The notes beneath the pieces were generated by a model. The model saw only the letters and a program-made list of their open reading frames with translations. It made no database searches and was not told the DNA's origin. Below, piece after piece: positions 11,985 through 24,410 of a stretch of 64,000 bases of DNA. Source of the DNA: Theobroma cacao (taxonomy: Eukaryota; Streptophyta; Magnoliopsida; Malvales; Malvaceae); assembly GCF_000208745.1 (NCBI RefSeq), contig NC_030858.1:26680398-26744397 (forward strand), read 5' to 3'. The position numbers and the translations under genes were made by a program. Numbering within the stretch: position 1 is the stretch's first letter; every line of letters begins with the position of its first letter.

Positions 11985-12564
11985 TACAACAATTCAGAAT
12001 CTAACTACATAAACGATGTAATATCATTCCTCATTTTCGCTGTCTTAGCCGAAGAAAAGAATTTTGCAAGGAACTTTTGAGCAAGGTTATCCCATGTTGT
12101 GATGGATCTAGTAGGAAATGAGTTTAGCCACACCTTTGCTTTATCCTTCAATGAAAAAGGGAGAAGTCTCAAGCAGATTGCATCATCTATAACTCTATTG
12201 TGTTTAAAGGTGTCACATATCTCTAAAAGTTTGAGATAGGGGTATTTGGATCGTCATTTGGATGACCTCTGAACTAAACTGAAGTTTGGATCATGGTGAT
12301 GATGGCCGACGTAATCTTGAAACTATTGGCTTCAATTGCTTGCTTTTAAATGCTTGATGGAATCCCTTGTAACAATGGAACAGCGTAATCCCTTAAGTAA
12401 TGATTTTCTTCCACTACTCGCTCTTGCATTTGCAACTCACCCTATAAATCAACCATTGTATTAGTCTGAGCAAAACCTTGTTGATTCTCTTATCTAAGTC
12501 TTCGAAATGTTCTCTCAATCTCTGGATCACAAGGTATTATCTCCAAGCTTTTTGCTCTTCCCAT
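11985..12564 (-). pseudogene. Athila-like Gypsy gag, truncated
   Basis: The frame opens with an ATG at 12564 on the minus strand, about 100 bp downstream of the primer site. It contains HPNDDPNTPISNFLEICDTF, DDAICLRLLPFSLKDKAKVW, NSFPTRSITTWDNLAQKFL and AKFFSSAKTAKMRNDI. This is the classic retrotransposon gag domain of Athila/Tat Gypsy elements. There are in-frame stops early (after TFRRLR) and the reading frame dies near 11985, where Copia pol sequence begins. No zinc knuckle, protease or pol follows. Confidence 0.88.
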
Positions 12565-12661
12565 ACAATGACAAAACAAACCTGAAAAACAAAGAAATAA
12601 AAACTCAAATTAAGATTAATCTATTGAATTTTAATATTAGCAAAATAAATAAGAAAACAAG

Positions 12662-12680
12662 TCCCTGAAAACGGCATCAA
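12662..12680 (-). other. Primer binding site of the Athila-like element
   Basis: On the minus strand TTGATGCCGTTTTCAGGGA resembles the tRNA-Asp-type primer site (TTGGCGCCGTTGCCGGGGA) used by Athila elements. It lies just after the LTR end at 12686. Confidence 0.75.
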
Positions 12681-12685
12681 AAACT

Positions 12686-14367
12686 TGTTGACAATAAGTC
12701 AAGAATCGTATCCCATAGGGATTTACTCCAAATTGTTCACTAAGTACCAAAATTATGACAGATCAATCTTATTCAAGTAGCTTGATTTTGTAGAAAATTA
12801 AGTAAAACTACGTTAGATCAAAAACTAAACTAATTAGCAAAAACTAAAAATTTACTAGATAAAGGAATAAGATCAAAACCTAAGATTATAGGTTCATTCA
12901 ACACTTCATCTGACACCAACTTCTCTTATTATTTACATTCATTTGTGATTTTACTAACCTAAAATCCAAACTATACACAAGTGTCCATCGAGATGCTTGT
13001 ACAAATACCAACCTTAATTGGGTCACTATATATTTATTGTAATCAATTAAATAAGGTTTGTTAAGCTAGTATTATAATTTGGCTATGTATAGCATTTAGG
13101 CGTATGTCTATCCTAATTGTGAATCAGATCATTTAAGTGACATAAACATACATATTCAAACCTTAGTCTAATCTAAAATCTATCTGTCGAGTCTCAATTA
13201 GATTCACAAATCAGTTAATTATTGGCCAGACAATCAAAAGAATTAAGAGCAAATTTAAATAAGTAACACTATACCCATTCATAATAAATAAAAGAGAAAC
13301 TAATATACAGATTACATGTTGAAATCCACCATAATCCTAGAAAAGTAAAATTTGTTCATAATATCTAAATAAAACGTCATCCAAAGAAAATTAACCATTA
13401 ACCTAAGTCAAAGAAAATAAGAGAAACACAAAAGTAGAGAAAAAAACTAATGTTAAAGCTTTGATCTCAAATCTTTCTCAAATTCTCTTGCTTTATTTTT
13501 AGTTCTTTTTCTCCAAAATAGTTGCTTATTGTCCTTCTTTAAAAACCTCTAAAAAAGGTCATTTAAACAAGCTCCAAAAGACAAAATTTTTAAAATCTCT
13601 GTCAAAATTTTATTTATGGAAATCTCTCTAGCACTGCAGCTCTACCCTCTTTGGGGCTACAACGCCGTGACCACCGGTGACATATGATGCCTTGTGGCGC
13701 CATGACACCACTGTCCTCAATGTCGCAACTCTCCACTCTCAAGATTTTGTATAAGGCTTTTCCTTTCACCAGCACCGCGGCCTTGTTCTCCTCAGCACTG
13801 CGATGCTCTACTCTCTAAATTTTTTATGAGGCTTTGGTGCATCACGATGCTAAAGCCTTGAGCAACTCAAGGCCGTGACCTTCATTCCTTTGGGCTGCCT
13901 TGTGTAGAACTACAACAGTCCAACCAATTTCAACATGATTTTCACCTTGATTAGATCTGAACTAGGTGAATTGGTAAACATGAAATTGTTAGCCCTATCT
14001 CCTATCTTTCCAATAGATCAAGACTTGCATCAATGGGACTTTTTTGGCTCAAGTTATTCACAAAATACTACAACATATATGAATGAAGTCATCACCATAC
14101 TTGTACGAATTTTCATCAAGTAAGCATTTCTCATCAATTTTCTTACTAAAGAAATAAAAGAAATTAGCAATAACTATACTTAAAGTAAATTAAAATAAAA
14201 AAAACATAAAATTAAACTAAAATAACTTAAATTAAACTACTCAATATGTACTCAAACTTAATTAAGAAAAACACCTAAAAAACTAAAATTTGAAGCTAAA
14301 ATCTTAAAGATCTAGCTACTTAAGTCCTCAAAATGTGTCAAAATAACTATATATATTAGAGTTATCA
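12686..14367 (-). mobile_element. Athila-like 5' LTR (copy a)
   Basis: On the minus strand the LTR starts TGATAACTCTAATATATATAG at 14367 and ends near GTCAACA at 12686, just before the primer site. Its start matches LTR copy b (15559, TGATGACTCTAT) and copy c (38855, TGATAACTCTCT). Length is 1682 bp against 1574 and about 1543 bp for the other two. No second LTR was found, so the element is truncated. Confidence 0.8.
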
Positions 14368-15437
14368 AATGCCTAAGAAGATGGATGAATACTATCCATA
14401 AGGTAAGAATTGTAAATGTTAGAAAGTCACTTTTACGTGTAAGCTAGGTGAATGATTATAGTTACCTTTTATTAGGAAGTGAGAGTGGATGATAAAAGCC
14501 CACATGTTGAAAGTGTGAATCTAGATGAGTTCAATTCCCTCCACAAAATGAAACAAGTGCGGATGGAAAGATGCCCACCATTAAAATCATGAAAAGAACG
14601 TATATGATAGATTAAGATTATGCCTTGATGATGTTATAGTTACAAATATGTTGATCCTTCATGATTATGAAAGCCAAATATGGGGTGATTACCACACTAT
14701 TATAAAACCTTGAGATTAGGCGAATGTGTCGTTCAACCTATGCCAAGATAATAGCACCCGAGCATTTGACTCATTAGTTGGTGCATGATCTCCCGGCTTA
14801 AAGAGTAAGATTCAAATCCCCTTTCTCTTAATTTAAAAAAAAAAAAACCTTATCCCAAAATCATATAATGACTACCAATTTCCACAAAGTAACATATAGT
14901 AATGAGTTTCACTACCGATGGGATAAGTTACGTGTGCCATGATGGCTTAAGATATATAGAATGATGTGAACAATGGTACCCTTGTACTATCATTAAACAT
15001 AGCAGTATATGAGTATGCACAAGGCATAAGAAATGGTTGATGTTGAGAATAGTTGAGGACATAACCAAGTCATGAAATTTTGACTCCTTGATCATGATGA
15101 GTTTAATAAGTGATTAAGGAGAGCACATGTAACTATATTAAGGTTTGTTACGGAATGAAAAACCATATGAAAACTCTTCATAAGAATACAAAGTTTGTAA
15201 CAATAAGATCTTTAAGAATGATGTCTCCTTCAGATTGAGCAAACTAAGCTAGCAAATCCCATATTAAATTATGCTCTTAGTTTCATTGTGTATGGAATAA
15301 GGGAATGACTTGAGAAGACAATTTGGAGAGCTTTGATTAAAGAAGAAAACTTTATCAAGAATAACATGACGTGCTTGGTCAAGTGACGAGTAATTTGGTA
15401 AATTTGAGGGTAAATTTTTCTAAATGAGGGAGAATGT
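14368..15437. other. Probable Gypsy internal debris
   Basis: No intact reading frame. The final bases before 15438 (GGGTAAATTTTTCTAAATGAGGGAGAA) look like the pol end plus polypurine tract that precede a Gypsy 3' LTR. A SINE-like stretch is listed separately. Confidence 0.4.
14767..14847 (+). mobile_element. SINE-like, tRNA-derived sequence with poly(A) tail
   Basis: A box-A-like string TGACTCATTAGTTGG (14767-14781) is followed 27 bp later by a box-B-like GATTCAAATCC (14809-14819), then CCTTTCTCTTAATTT and 13 consecutive A residues (14835-14847). This is the layout of short tRNA-derived plant SINEs. No target-site duplication could be fixed, and it is not a functional tRNA gene. Confidence 0.5.
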
Positions 15438-15558
15438 TAAAGCCCACCTTGATGTAGGAGAATAAATTAAGAAATCCTTAGGTGAACATGTAGATTTCAT
15501 ATTTTGAACATAAAATTAGTTTTAACTTTCAAAAATAATTCATTGTCTCCTTGGTTGG

Positions 15559-17132
15559 TGATGACTCTATTTCATAGTTATTTTGTTACATTTTGAGTAT
15601 TAAATGAGCTAAGTTCTTAAGATGTAATTTAGGAATTACGTATTTTTATTCATTTTTAATTATTTAGTAAATCATGTTGGGTTCATTTAATTTAGGTTGT
15701 TTTAAGTTATTTTATGATAACTTTCTTTAAGTTTAGTTATTATTAAGCTAGTTTGTTGCTTTTGTAGGTATGCAATTGAAATGGCTTAAATTGATGAAGT
15801 ATATGCAAGGTCTATACTTCTTTTGTATATGTTCTAATATTTTGGGCATAACTCTCATTCTAGAAAAACAATTGACATGGTTCTGAAGCCATTGGAAAGA
15901 TAAGAGACAGGGCTACAACATTTATTTACTACTTTGCCCAGTTTAGATTGTAAAAAGGAGAAAATCAAGTCACAAGTTGGAGTAGTGCAATAAACAGCAT
16001 GTGGCAAGACAAAACATTAGGCGTCATGGCCATGGATACATGTGCGCCGCAATGCTGTGAAGAGGTAAGCATAGGCCAAGTCAAAAAGCTAAACGCCATG
16101 GCACTGAAGGAGTGGCGTTGTTGTATCGACACAATTTCTTAAGTTTCATAAAATTCAGACTTCTATTTTTAAAAGAATTCACAGCTCTATTTAAGGACCT
16201 TTTCAAAGCACTTGAGAATAACAATTAAGTTAGGTTTTCTTTGAAGAAAATGAGCCATCAATCAAGCAAGAAAGCAAGAAAAAACTCTTGAAGCTCGAAG
16301 ATCGAAGACTTGACAAATCTTAGTTTTTTTTTATTTTTTTGTTCTTTTTATACTTTTTCTGTTCTATGTTGAAGGTTAAACCATTTTGGATGATGCTTTT
16401 AGAAGTTATGAGGAACTAAATTTCTTATCTAGAATTGCAATTGAACCCCATATGTAGTTTGAATTTTTAATACTCTCTTTTTTTATGATTGATAATGTTT
16501 GAGTTGTTTATTTCAATCCTGTTCTTAATGCGTCCGATTGATTAACCACCAATTAGATTGATAGGGTAACCTAAACAAAATTGAGAAAGGGAGTTTAGTG
16601 TTAGCTTTAGATGAAATAGTATACGTTCAATATCAATTGCATGAGATGATTGATTTGATTCATGTGTGAGATAAACATATACTTGCATGTCATATGTAGC
16701 CAATATTAGAATATAAGCTTAATGAGTCTTTTTTAATTGCAATTTGCATAGACATATAATGAATTGGTTTAGAGAGATATATTTATAAGAAACTTGACGA
16801 GGACTTATAAATACATTAGAATTCTAGGTTTACAACTCAAGCCTATCTAGTAAGTAAAGAGAAAGTAGAAGAGATTCAAATGAATTGTTTAAGGGATATT
16901 GTAATTCTAGGTCTTGTTTGATTGACTAATTCTATTTAAATTGCGATTCTTGCTCTTAGTTTTAGTTCCTTTAAGTTTCAGTAGCTTTAAAAATTAGTTA
17001 TTTGGATAAGATAAAGTTGTGTTAATTTGAGCACTTAGCAAAAGATTTTGGTGCAATTCTCTGTGAAAACGATACTATGCTTTCTATATATTACTTGTTA
17101 ACGATATGTGGTCTTGTGTGGTAAATCCGACA
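15559..17132 (+). mobile_element. Athila-like LTR (copy b) with primer site
   Basis: Starts TGATGACTCTATTTCATAG and ends AAATCCGACA. It is followed at 17137-17155 by TTGGCTGTCACTGTTGAAG, a degenerate tRNA-Asp-type primer site. So this was a 5' LTR whose internal region is lost soon after. It lies head to head with copy a (12686-14367), about 1.2 kb apart. Confidence 0.7.
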
Positions 17133-17155
17133 ATAGTTGGCTGTCACTGTTGAAG

Positions 17156-19759
17156 TAGAAATTTTTCTAAGTATGGAAAGAGTCAAAATATATTATTTTT
17201 ATAAAAAAATCTATTGAAAATAAAAAATGCAATAATAGTTCCCTTGATATTTAGATAACCAAAAATGATTTTTTTTTCATCATTTTTGGAGTGTATTTGC
17301 TATGGTAAATGAAAGCCATAAATTTAATTCCAGTTAAACTTTTTCGATTTTGTTCTGAAAACCAAAATTTAGATTTTGATTCTTTTGGATTTTGATTTTT
17401 TTAATATATTTATTGAATTCAAATAAAGGGTGTTTGCTAATTAAGTGGTATTTACTGTAAATAAGCTAGACGGGTTTTTATAGGCAATCTCTCTTAGAAA
17501 CTGCATGCTGTCTCAAATGTATCGATGTATGTTCATGATATATCGATACATTTAGCCTAGAAATTGATAAGCATGCATCAATACATGTTCATAATGTATC
17601 GATATAATTTTTTCAAAATAAAAAATATCGATACATTTCATCTTTTTCAAAAAAAAAGGGGTAAAAAGGTATTTTTACATCCTATAGCATAAATATGACC
17701 CTTATTTCGAGGGTTTTTCATTATAAGCCGCCTCTCATCAGTTTTTCAGCAACTCTAAGTTCTCTCAAGCCAATTTTCATCCCAAATCATTATTTTGGAA
17801 AATTGGAAGCTTGGTTTTGGGTTTTTATAACAAATGTGACATCTTTCAACATTTAAATCTTAATTTATGAAATTTTCAACACTAAAAAATAATATTTTTA
17901 TACCTAGATTTTCTATTGAACACTAAAACTCAAAGATTTCATGATTTTCCTTAGCATCAAAGCTAACTTAAGGTAAAGATGAAAGATTTATGGGTTTCTA
18001 AGCATTTATTTAATTCGGTAGCAGTGGGTTTAAGTTAGAAAAATTAATTTAGATGAACTTGGTTAGTTTTAAAAAGGTTTAGAAAGGTTATTATGTGATT
18101 TATAGTCTAAGTAATGATTGTAATAATTGTTGAACACTTTACGTGCTATTAAAACTCCAAGAGATTTGCTGAAGTAAAATCTTCTTTATTGGTAGAGGTC
18201 AACATTTCAAAGGTGAGTGGATACACCTCCTCAAATATGTTAATATGTAAAGTGAGCATGATTTTTATGAAAATGATTGATTATGCATGATGAAATAATG
18301 TTGCAAAGAATGGCTTCTCAAAGGATTTCAACTAGTTTTTCGAAAGCATGATTAAGTGATTTGAATTGATGATGATGTATTTTGTGAGTGACACAAATGA
18401 TTTTCTAATTGTTTGCAAATCTACTGTGTATATAAATATTCTCCTATATATTAGTTTTCAACAAAAAAGGACAAGCCCTTTCAAATCTTTTACTTCAAAA
18501 ACTTCAATTCCGTTATGAAAAGAAAATGAGAAATGTGTATAGATATATGGATGATGAGTGGATGTAGATTCCCACCATTACACTTGATGATGAGCATGAT
18601 AATTGAGAATTTTTGGAGAAACACTATTCCCTATAATTAATACCCAATTTGTTGTTATGGAAAAATGTAGATGAACGCAAGGTGGAGGTAGACATTCCCA
18701 CCCTTAAGCCTATGATATATTTTAAATAAGGAATATTGGAACATGTGAATCATGTTTCCTTAGGATAATATGTGATGTAGTTTCCATATACCTTATAAGA
18801 GATTTAAAGGTATAACATGAATATACTTTGTATGTGATTGTTTCCTAGAGCTTTCACATAGTGTGAGGTAACATTTCACATGTGGTGAATTGCGTCTAGC
18901 ATGTTTTAGGAATTTGATAATATAGTGCCCTAGAAAACAAGCATATTCTCATGTTTAATTTCATTTAATGAAAGAACATTTTGATAATAAGATGAAGAGT
19001 TTGTTTTTAAGTAAACATTCATTATCTAGTTTTTAAGGTAACATAATTCTATTGAAATATTAAAATATATTTGTATGAAGAGTCATACATAGAAGACATG
19101 TATTTTAGTTAAATCTCAAATCGTTCATAGTTGTATAATAAAGCTGGTCTCTTTATTGTGTTAAGGTTGTAGTATTCAGATTACTTCCAACGAAACAAAT
19201 GTGATTCACTTCAAGAGAATGATGAGTTTAAAATCATCGAAATGGTTGACTTCGAGTAATGACACTATTACATAAAATGGAATCATGTGAGAATCAAATT
19301 CAAGATTAATTGTTGCTTAAATCTTGATCTCACAGTTATATATTTGCTTATAGTAGAACTAAAATCCTGATGGATAGTGGACTCATGCTTTATCTCCTTA
19401 TAATCTTTTATAAATCATGGACATGATCATCATAAAGCATTGATCTAAACTCTGTATGTTGGGATTATAATCAAGATGAACATCTGAGAACATATATCCA
19501 AATAGCGGAGTCTATAGCATTAACATCATTTCTAATGATTTTAGGAAAATTGGTGATTAATCTAGGCCTAGTGGATTGATCAATTAGCTACTCATCACAT
19601 CTTGATACTCAAAAGATTAAATCTAGAGTATTGAATCACTAATTTGATGAAATTTGAGACTAGGGAACAAAATTCAAATAAAGGGTGAAACGGTAATTTC
19701 ACCTTTTGTCATTGGATAGTTATGAGGGTTCACAATATAAGGTTTACAATTGGACAACT
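17156..19759. other. LTR-type sequence, no gene
   Basis: No coding capacity. 17515-17660 holds TATCGATACAT words. 17690-18240 looks like the transcribed part of a Gypsy LTR. Around 18850-18900 there is a unit (GTGTGAGGTAACATTTCACA...) that recurs at 33250-33400. From about 18900 the sequence resembles the start of a Copia-type LTR (TGTTTTAGGAATTTG), whose end may lie near 33240. I could not find a matching duplication for that proposed insertion. Confidence 0.4.
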
Positions 19760-20710
19760 TGTTAGCTTTAAAATTCTTATAGTTTTGATTATGACAAAAT
19801 GATCAAATTTGCTTAAGCATTATTTAAGTAATCCTTTACAATTTCTTGAAATGATTTAACTCCCACACATTTGTTCCTACATAGACACAAGCTTGATTCT
19901 TGAAGTTGTTGAACTATATCTATAAGCTTGTATGACTTAGGTGTATGAGTGCTTATGATTCTTATTCATTAAAGTCTAATTTAAAGATTAAAGGAAAATC
20001 TAGATGCACTCATTAAGGGGGAGTTTTGAATATCTTGTTTAATGATGAAAAAGAAAAATGAGAGAAGGCAAACTAAGTTAAATAGAGTTTAATAGGTCTT
20101 CATGTTTAATTTATGTGTGTGATGCTCAGTTTTGGTTTTGTTGAATATTATGTAAAGAAAACTAGATGCATTGACTAAGGGGGAGCAACTCATTATGCTC
20201 AAAGATTTGAAGCATTCATATTGAACATAAACATTGCACTTTTAATCAAAGAGTGTTTTGTGATCACCAAAAATAAGAGATAGAGAATATTGACTCTATA
20301 TGTTTTTGATGATAGCAAAATATTCTCATTCATTGATGTCTAATTATATTGTTTAAGTGTGCAAGAGAAAGCTTAAATTCATAAATATATTTGGTATTTG
20401 AAAGCAAGCAAAGATGCTTGTTCAGTTGTAAGATGGGTTAATTGGTTAAACAAGCAAAAAAAAAAAAGAAAGAGCTTTAATGAAGGCAGTCAAATTTGTG
20501 AAGAACAATTCAAGAAGTCTCGGATGATTAACATATCTCATGGATGTTTAAGGGAAATTGAAGATCAGCGCTACTAAGCTAAGACAAGAATTAATCAAAC
20601 AAAGAAAAGTTGGTGAAGCTGGTTACTCTAAAAACAGTAAGCTCTTAAATAGTCAAAGTCATTCTTAACCGATTAACAAAGTAAAGCAGATTACAAGACA
20701 GAAAATACAT

Positions 20711-20972
20711 AATCGACTAAGAAGTATGGTTAGCCAACTAAAAGCTCGCGATCAAAAATTTGATTGTGAGACAGAGAAGATTTAGTCGACTAAGAAGTAT
20801 TGTTAGCCAACTAAGAGCTTACTGCCAAAAATCGAGTTCAAAGACAGAGAAAATTTAATCGACTAAAAAGCATGGTTAGTCGACTAAAAGCTTACTACCA
20901 GAAACTGAGTTCAAAGGCAAAGACAACTTAATCGACTAAGAAGCATAGTTAGTCGACTAAGAGCATTTTGTA
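20711..20972 (+). repeat. 73-bp tandem repeat in the left Copia LTR
   Basis: Units start at 20711, 20784, 20857 and 20930. Each begins AATCGACTAAGAAGCAT or AGTCGACTAAGAAGTAT, followed about 10 bp later by an inverted-type TTAGTCGACTAA. The last unit is partial. Confidence 0.92.
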
Positions 20973-21481
20973 AGAAAATTTGAATTTCAGCACAAAAAGA
21001 CAAAATAATGGCTAGTTTCTGTCTCCAATAGCCAAAATTGATTTTGCAAGTATTTAAAGCCTCTTCAACAATCAAAAACAAGAGAAAGAAGCCATCCATA
21101 GTGATTTTGAGCTTAGAAGACCAAAAACCGTCTCTTTACACTTGTATTTCTCTCCCATCCTTTGAAAAAGTGTTTGAGCATAACTTTGTACATCTTAGAT
21201 CAGCTAGGTGATCAATTGTACTTCATCTTTTCTCTATTTTCTATTTACTTAGAGTGTGAGAGACACTCTAAGGGATTGATCAAGCTTGGGTTAGCTTGGT
21301 TGTTGTGGTAGGTTCTAACTTAGCCTTAGAAAAGTTAGTTTTGGGTTTTGGTTGATCCCATGAAAAACCATTGTTAAAGGTTGAGGTTGAGCATTTGAGA
21401 AGCCATTTTTGGGTTTTGGTTGATCCCGTGAAAAACCATTATTAAAGGTTGTGGCTGAGCCTTGAAAAGCCATTGTAAAAG

Positions 21482-24077
21482 TGTCACGACACAAATTTCG
21501 GGCCATGACCGACGCATGGGCCCAATGGACGTAGTCCACTAAGCTCAAGCAAGCCTATTAATATAACATTTTCACCATTCCATTAAAAGTTGCTAGTCAC
21601 ATTTTATAACTTTGAATCAAAATAATACTAAACATTGCCATCTCATAGTGGCATACGAAACAAAAAGTGCATATATTATCTAAACATAATTTAATAATTT
21701 ACATCGGTTTGTCTATACACAACAAAAGAGTACTCAACTTTCAACGGAGAGACTCGGACGAATGTACAGCTACTGAATACCGAGACACCTACCAAGGGTC
21801 GAATATATGAAGACACTTCGACCTAGTTACCAGTTGCCTCGTGATCTAAAAACATGAAGTTGAAAACGTGAGTATAAACCCAGTAAGTGAACAAGAAGGG
21901 AACAAGCATACCATAAAGAATGTTTAACGAAATCATGATGCATTCATTTTTCAAAACAATGCAATTTGTTTTAGTTCTTATTAAAACCCCTCATGTAAAC
22001 CCCACATGAGTAAATCATTTTATGAAAAGGGTCCATGCTCAACAAAGGATTTGGAGAGTGAAAACTCTAAGAGCATTCATGCGAATCAGGTCAAATAATT
22101 GACGGGCCTCACTACAGCAAGAATGAATTTTCGCTACAGCGACACTTAATTTAAATTATCAACTAATCGAGGGTTTCTTAACTGGCCAAGGGTTTCTCAC
22201 CAAACCTCCTCATTTTAAACTTAATTCATTTATTCCTTATTGTTGAAAGTCCAAGCTCAACTATAGTACCAAAAAAATGGAAAATAGGGTAGCAACCGAA
22301 CCAAATGAGGAGCAAAACAGAAAGTTTTTCACTACAGCGAGATTCAATCTCGCTGAAGCAAAATTTTTGGTCTCAAAACAGAAAGTTTCTCACTGCAACG
22401 AGAATGAATCTCGTTACAGCGAGAAACTACAGTAACATTCTCGCTGCAGCGAGATTTTTGACCAGCACCACCCCTCCAAACCCAAGAGTTTCTTGCTACA
22501 GTGAGAAACAGAGCACCAGCAAAAATTCCCCCTTTCCTCAAGCAAAGGCCACCCTATTCACATGACCAACACAACATGAAACTCATATAATTTCCCAAAG
22601 TTTAACATGTCAAATTTCACATGCATTTCAACCATATACATATTCATGAACTTTCTATAACACACATATCTATACATGTATATACATATATATATTCATC
22701 ATCATGCACACTCTCCCATCGTCATTAGCTCATGTGCACTCCCCACTAGCACATGGCTGGGTCATCATCGACTTATGCGCACTCCTACTCACACATAGCC
22801 GGGTCATCATCGGCTTATGTACACTCCTACTCACACATAGCCGGATCCACAACAACATACAAAGAAGCACTCAATGCATAGCATGCATATTATCATATTT
22901 TGATAACACATAAACCATTGTATAGCACATTTTCACAATATAAAATCACTTACCCAAAGGCTTGTTCCCAAGTTACATTTTTAAAGGAAAACTGGATAAA
23001 ATCTTTCAAAGGTTTGTACAATTGCATTTACATTTTCAAAACAAGTTTTGAAATGCAAGTCCACTCACCGGTATGTTGTTGGGCCTTTAATCGACTCTAA
23101 CTTCCCTAATGGTCCAAATAGGGTGATAGAGCTTCATTGGAACCTACCATTACATTAACATCACTATTATGTCAATTCACATACTTATAGATTCTAAAAG
23201 TTATTTCTTGGCTAGCTTCCAATTGCCATTTAAATGGCTATCTATATTCACTACCTTAACCACTCTAAAATGAATAAACATCTTACTATAAAACATTCAC
23301 AGCCTAATCATTAGCCACCCTCAACATTTAAAATTAACTTTAATTTACTACTCACCTTGATAGCCTTGAAATTTTGAAATTCTTTCCAATAGTTTTCCAA
23401 GCTATTATGGGGGTTTTCTTTCTCTTTCTCTCTCTAAATACCTAGCTAGTGAGAGAAAGTATGGAAGTGAGATTTTTCAAGGGTTTTAAAGTGAGAGAGT
23501 GGAAAAGCACAAGGGTTTATGAAAGGGTGCACCAAAAGCATGAGAAATGAAGCTATTTTGAGGAAGGTTGTGAAGCTTTCTTATCAAGTTTTCATGGTGG
23601 TTGGGAAGCAACGTGAAAGAGAAGAAGAAGAAGAAGAAGAAAAGCTGCTGGAGAATATAGAAGCTGTTAGAAGAAAGAGATATTTATAGCCCAAGCTTAT
23701 CCACTCCACTTAAATTACCAAAATGCTCCTTCACAAATTAGCTTATTCTCCTTCAATCTTTTATGAAATATTTTGCTCTTTTGATACTGGGACAAGGTCC
23801 ATAATGGTCTAGAAATGCTCGAGTTCATGAAAACTTAAAAAATTTTACCCGAGATGAAAAATAACCATTTTGCCCCTATTGTGAAAATTTTTGAAACTTC
23901 TAGTTTTCTTCGTGTTGTCATCATTACACATCATTTATACGGTCTTATGCCTATTTATAACTTGAAATATAATAAAAATTTCTTCTGAGAGCTTATTAAA
24001 TGAAATGACGAAACTACCCCTAACCCGTGTTATGGCGTCTATGCCTAGTTACAAGCCTATAGAGGTTGAGGTCTCAC
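21482..24077 (-). mobile_element. Solo LTR B, Del/Tekay-like, nested in the Copia left LTR
   Basis: On the + strand it starts TGTCACGAC and ends GGTCTCACA, so the LTR reads on the minus strand. The perfect duplication AAAAG is at 21477-21481 and 24078-24082. It shares with solo LTR A the stretch around GAACAAGAAGGGAACAAGCA (21890-21910), the CGCTGCAGCG palindromes and the 42-bp unit. The right Copia LTR (30067-32066) lacks this insert, which proves it arrived after the Copia. Length 2596 bp. Confidence 0.93.
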
Positions 24078-24410
24078 AAAAAGCTTAGTGGAAGCTTGGG
24101 AATTCCACTGATTTAGTGAATTGGTTTAAAAATTCTTGATTGGGAGATCAAGGGGATCGAACCACTATAAATCATTGTGTTTTATATACCTTCTTTATTT
24201 TCTTCTTACTCTTAGCGCTTAAATCATTCCTTCAGCAAGCTTTAAACTTTCATTTTCAAATTCTCTTAATCAACTTTTTACTTGGAAGGAATTTTAGTGT
24301 CATTCTAAAAGTGCTATTCACCCCCCCTCTAGCACACTCTTAGGGACCAACAAGTGGTATCAGAACCTAATCCTCATTTTTAAGACTTAACATCCTTAGG
24401 GGAAATTCAA

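Noticed and set aside
14745..14848. Possible functional tRNA gene
   Set aside because: No cloverleaf stems or anticodon arm can be drawn. Only promoter-box-like strings and a poly(A) run are present, so it was listed as SINE-like.
20711..20972. Regularly spaced repeat resembling a CRISPR array
   Set aside because: Units are contiguous 73-bp tandem copies without unique spacers, in a plant retrotransposon LTR.
22305..22565. 86-codon plus-strand frame and its antisense partner
   Set aside because: Both are inside solo LTR B, over the CGCTGCAGCG palindromes.
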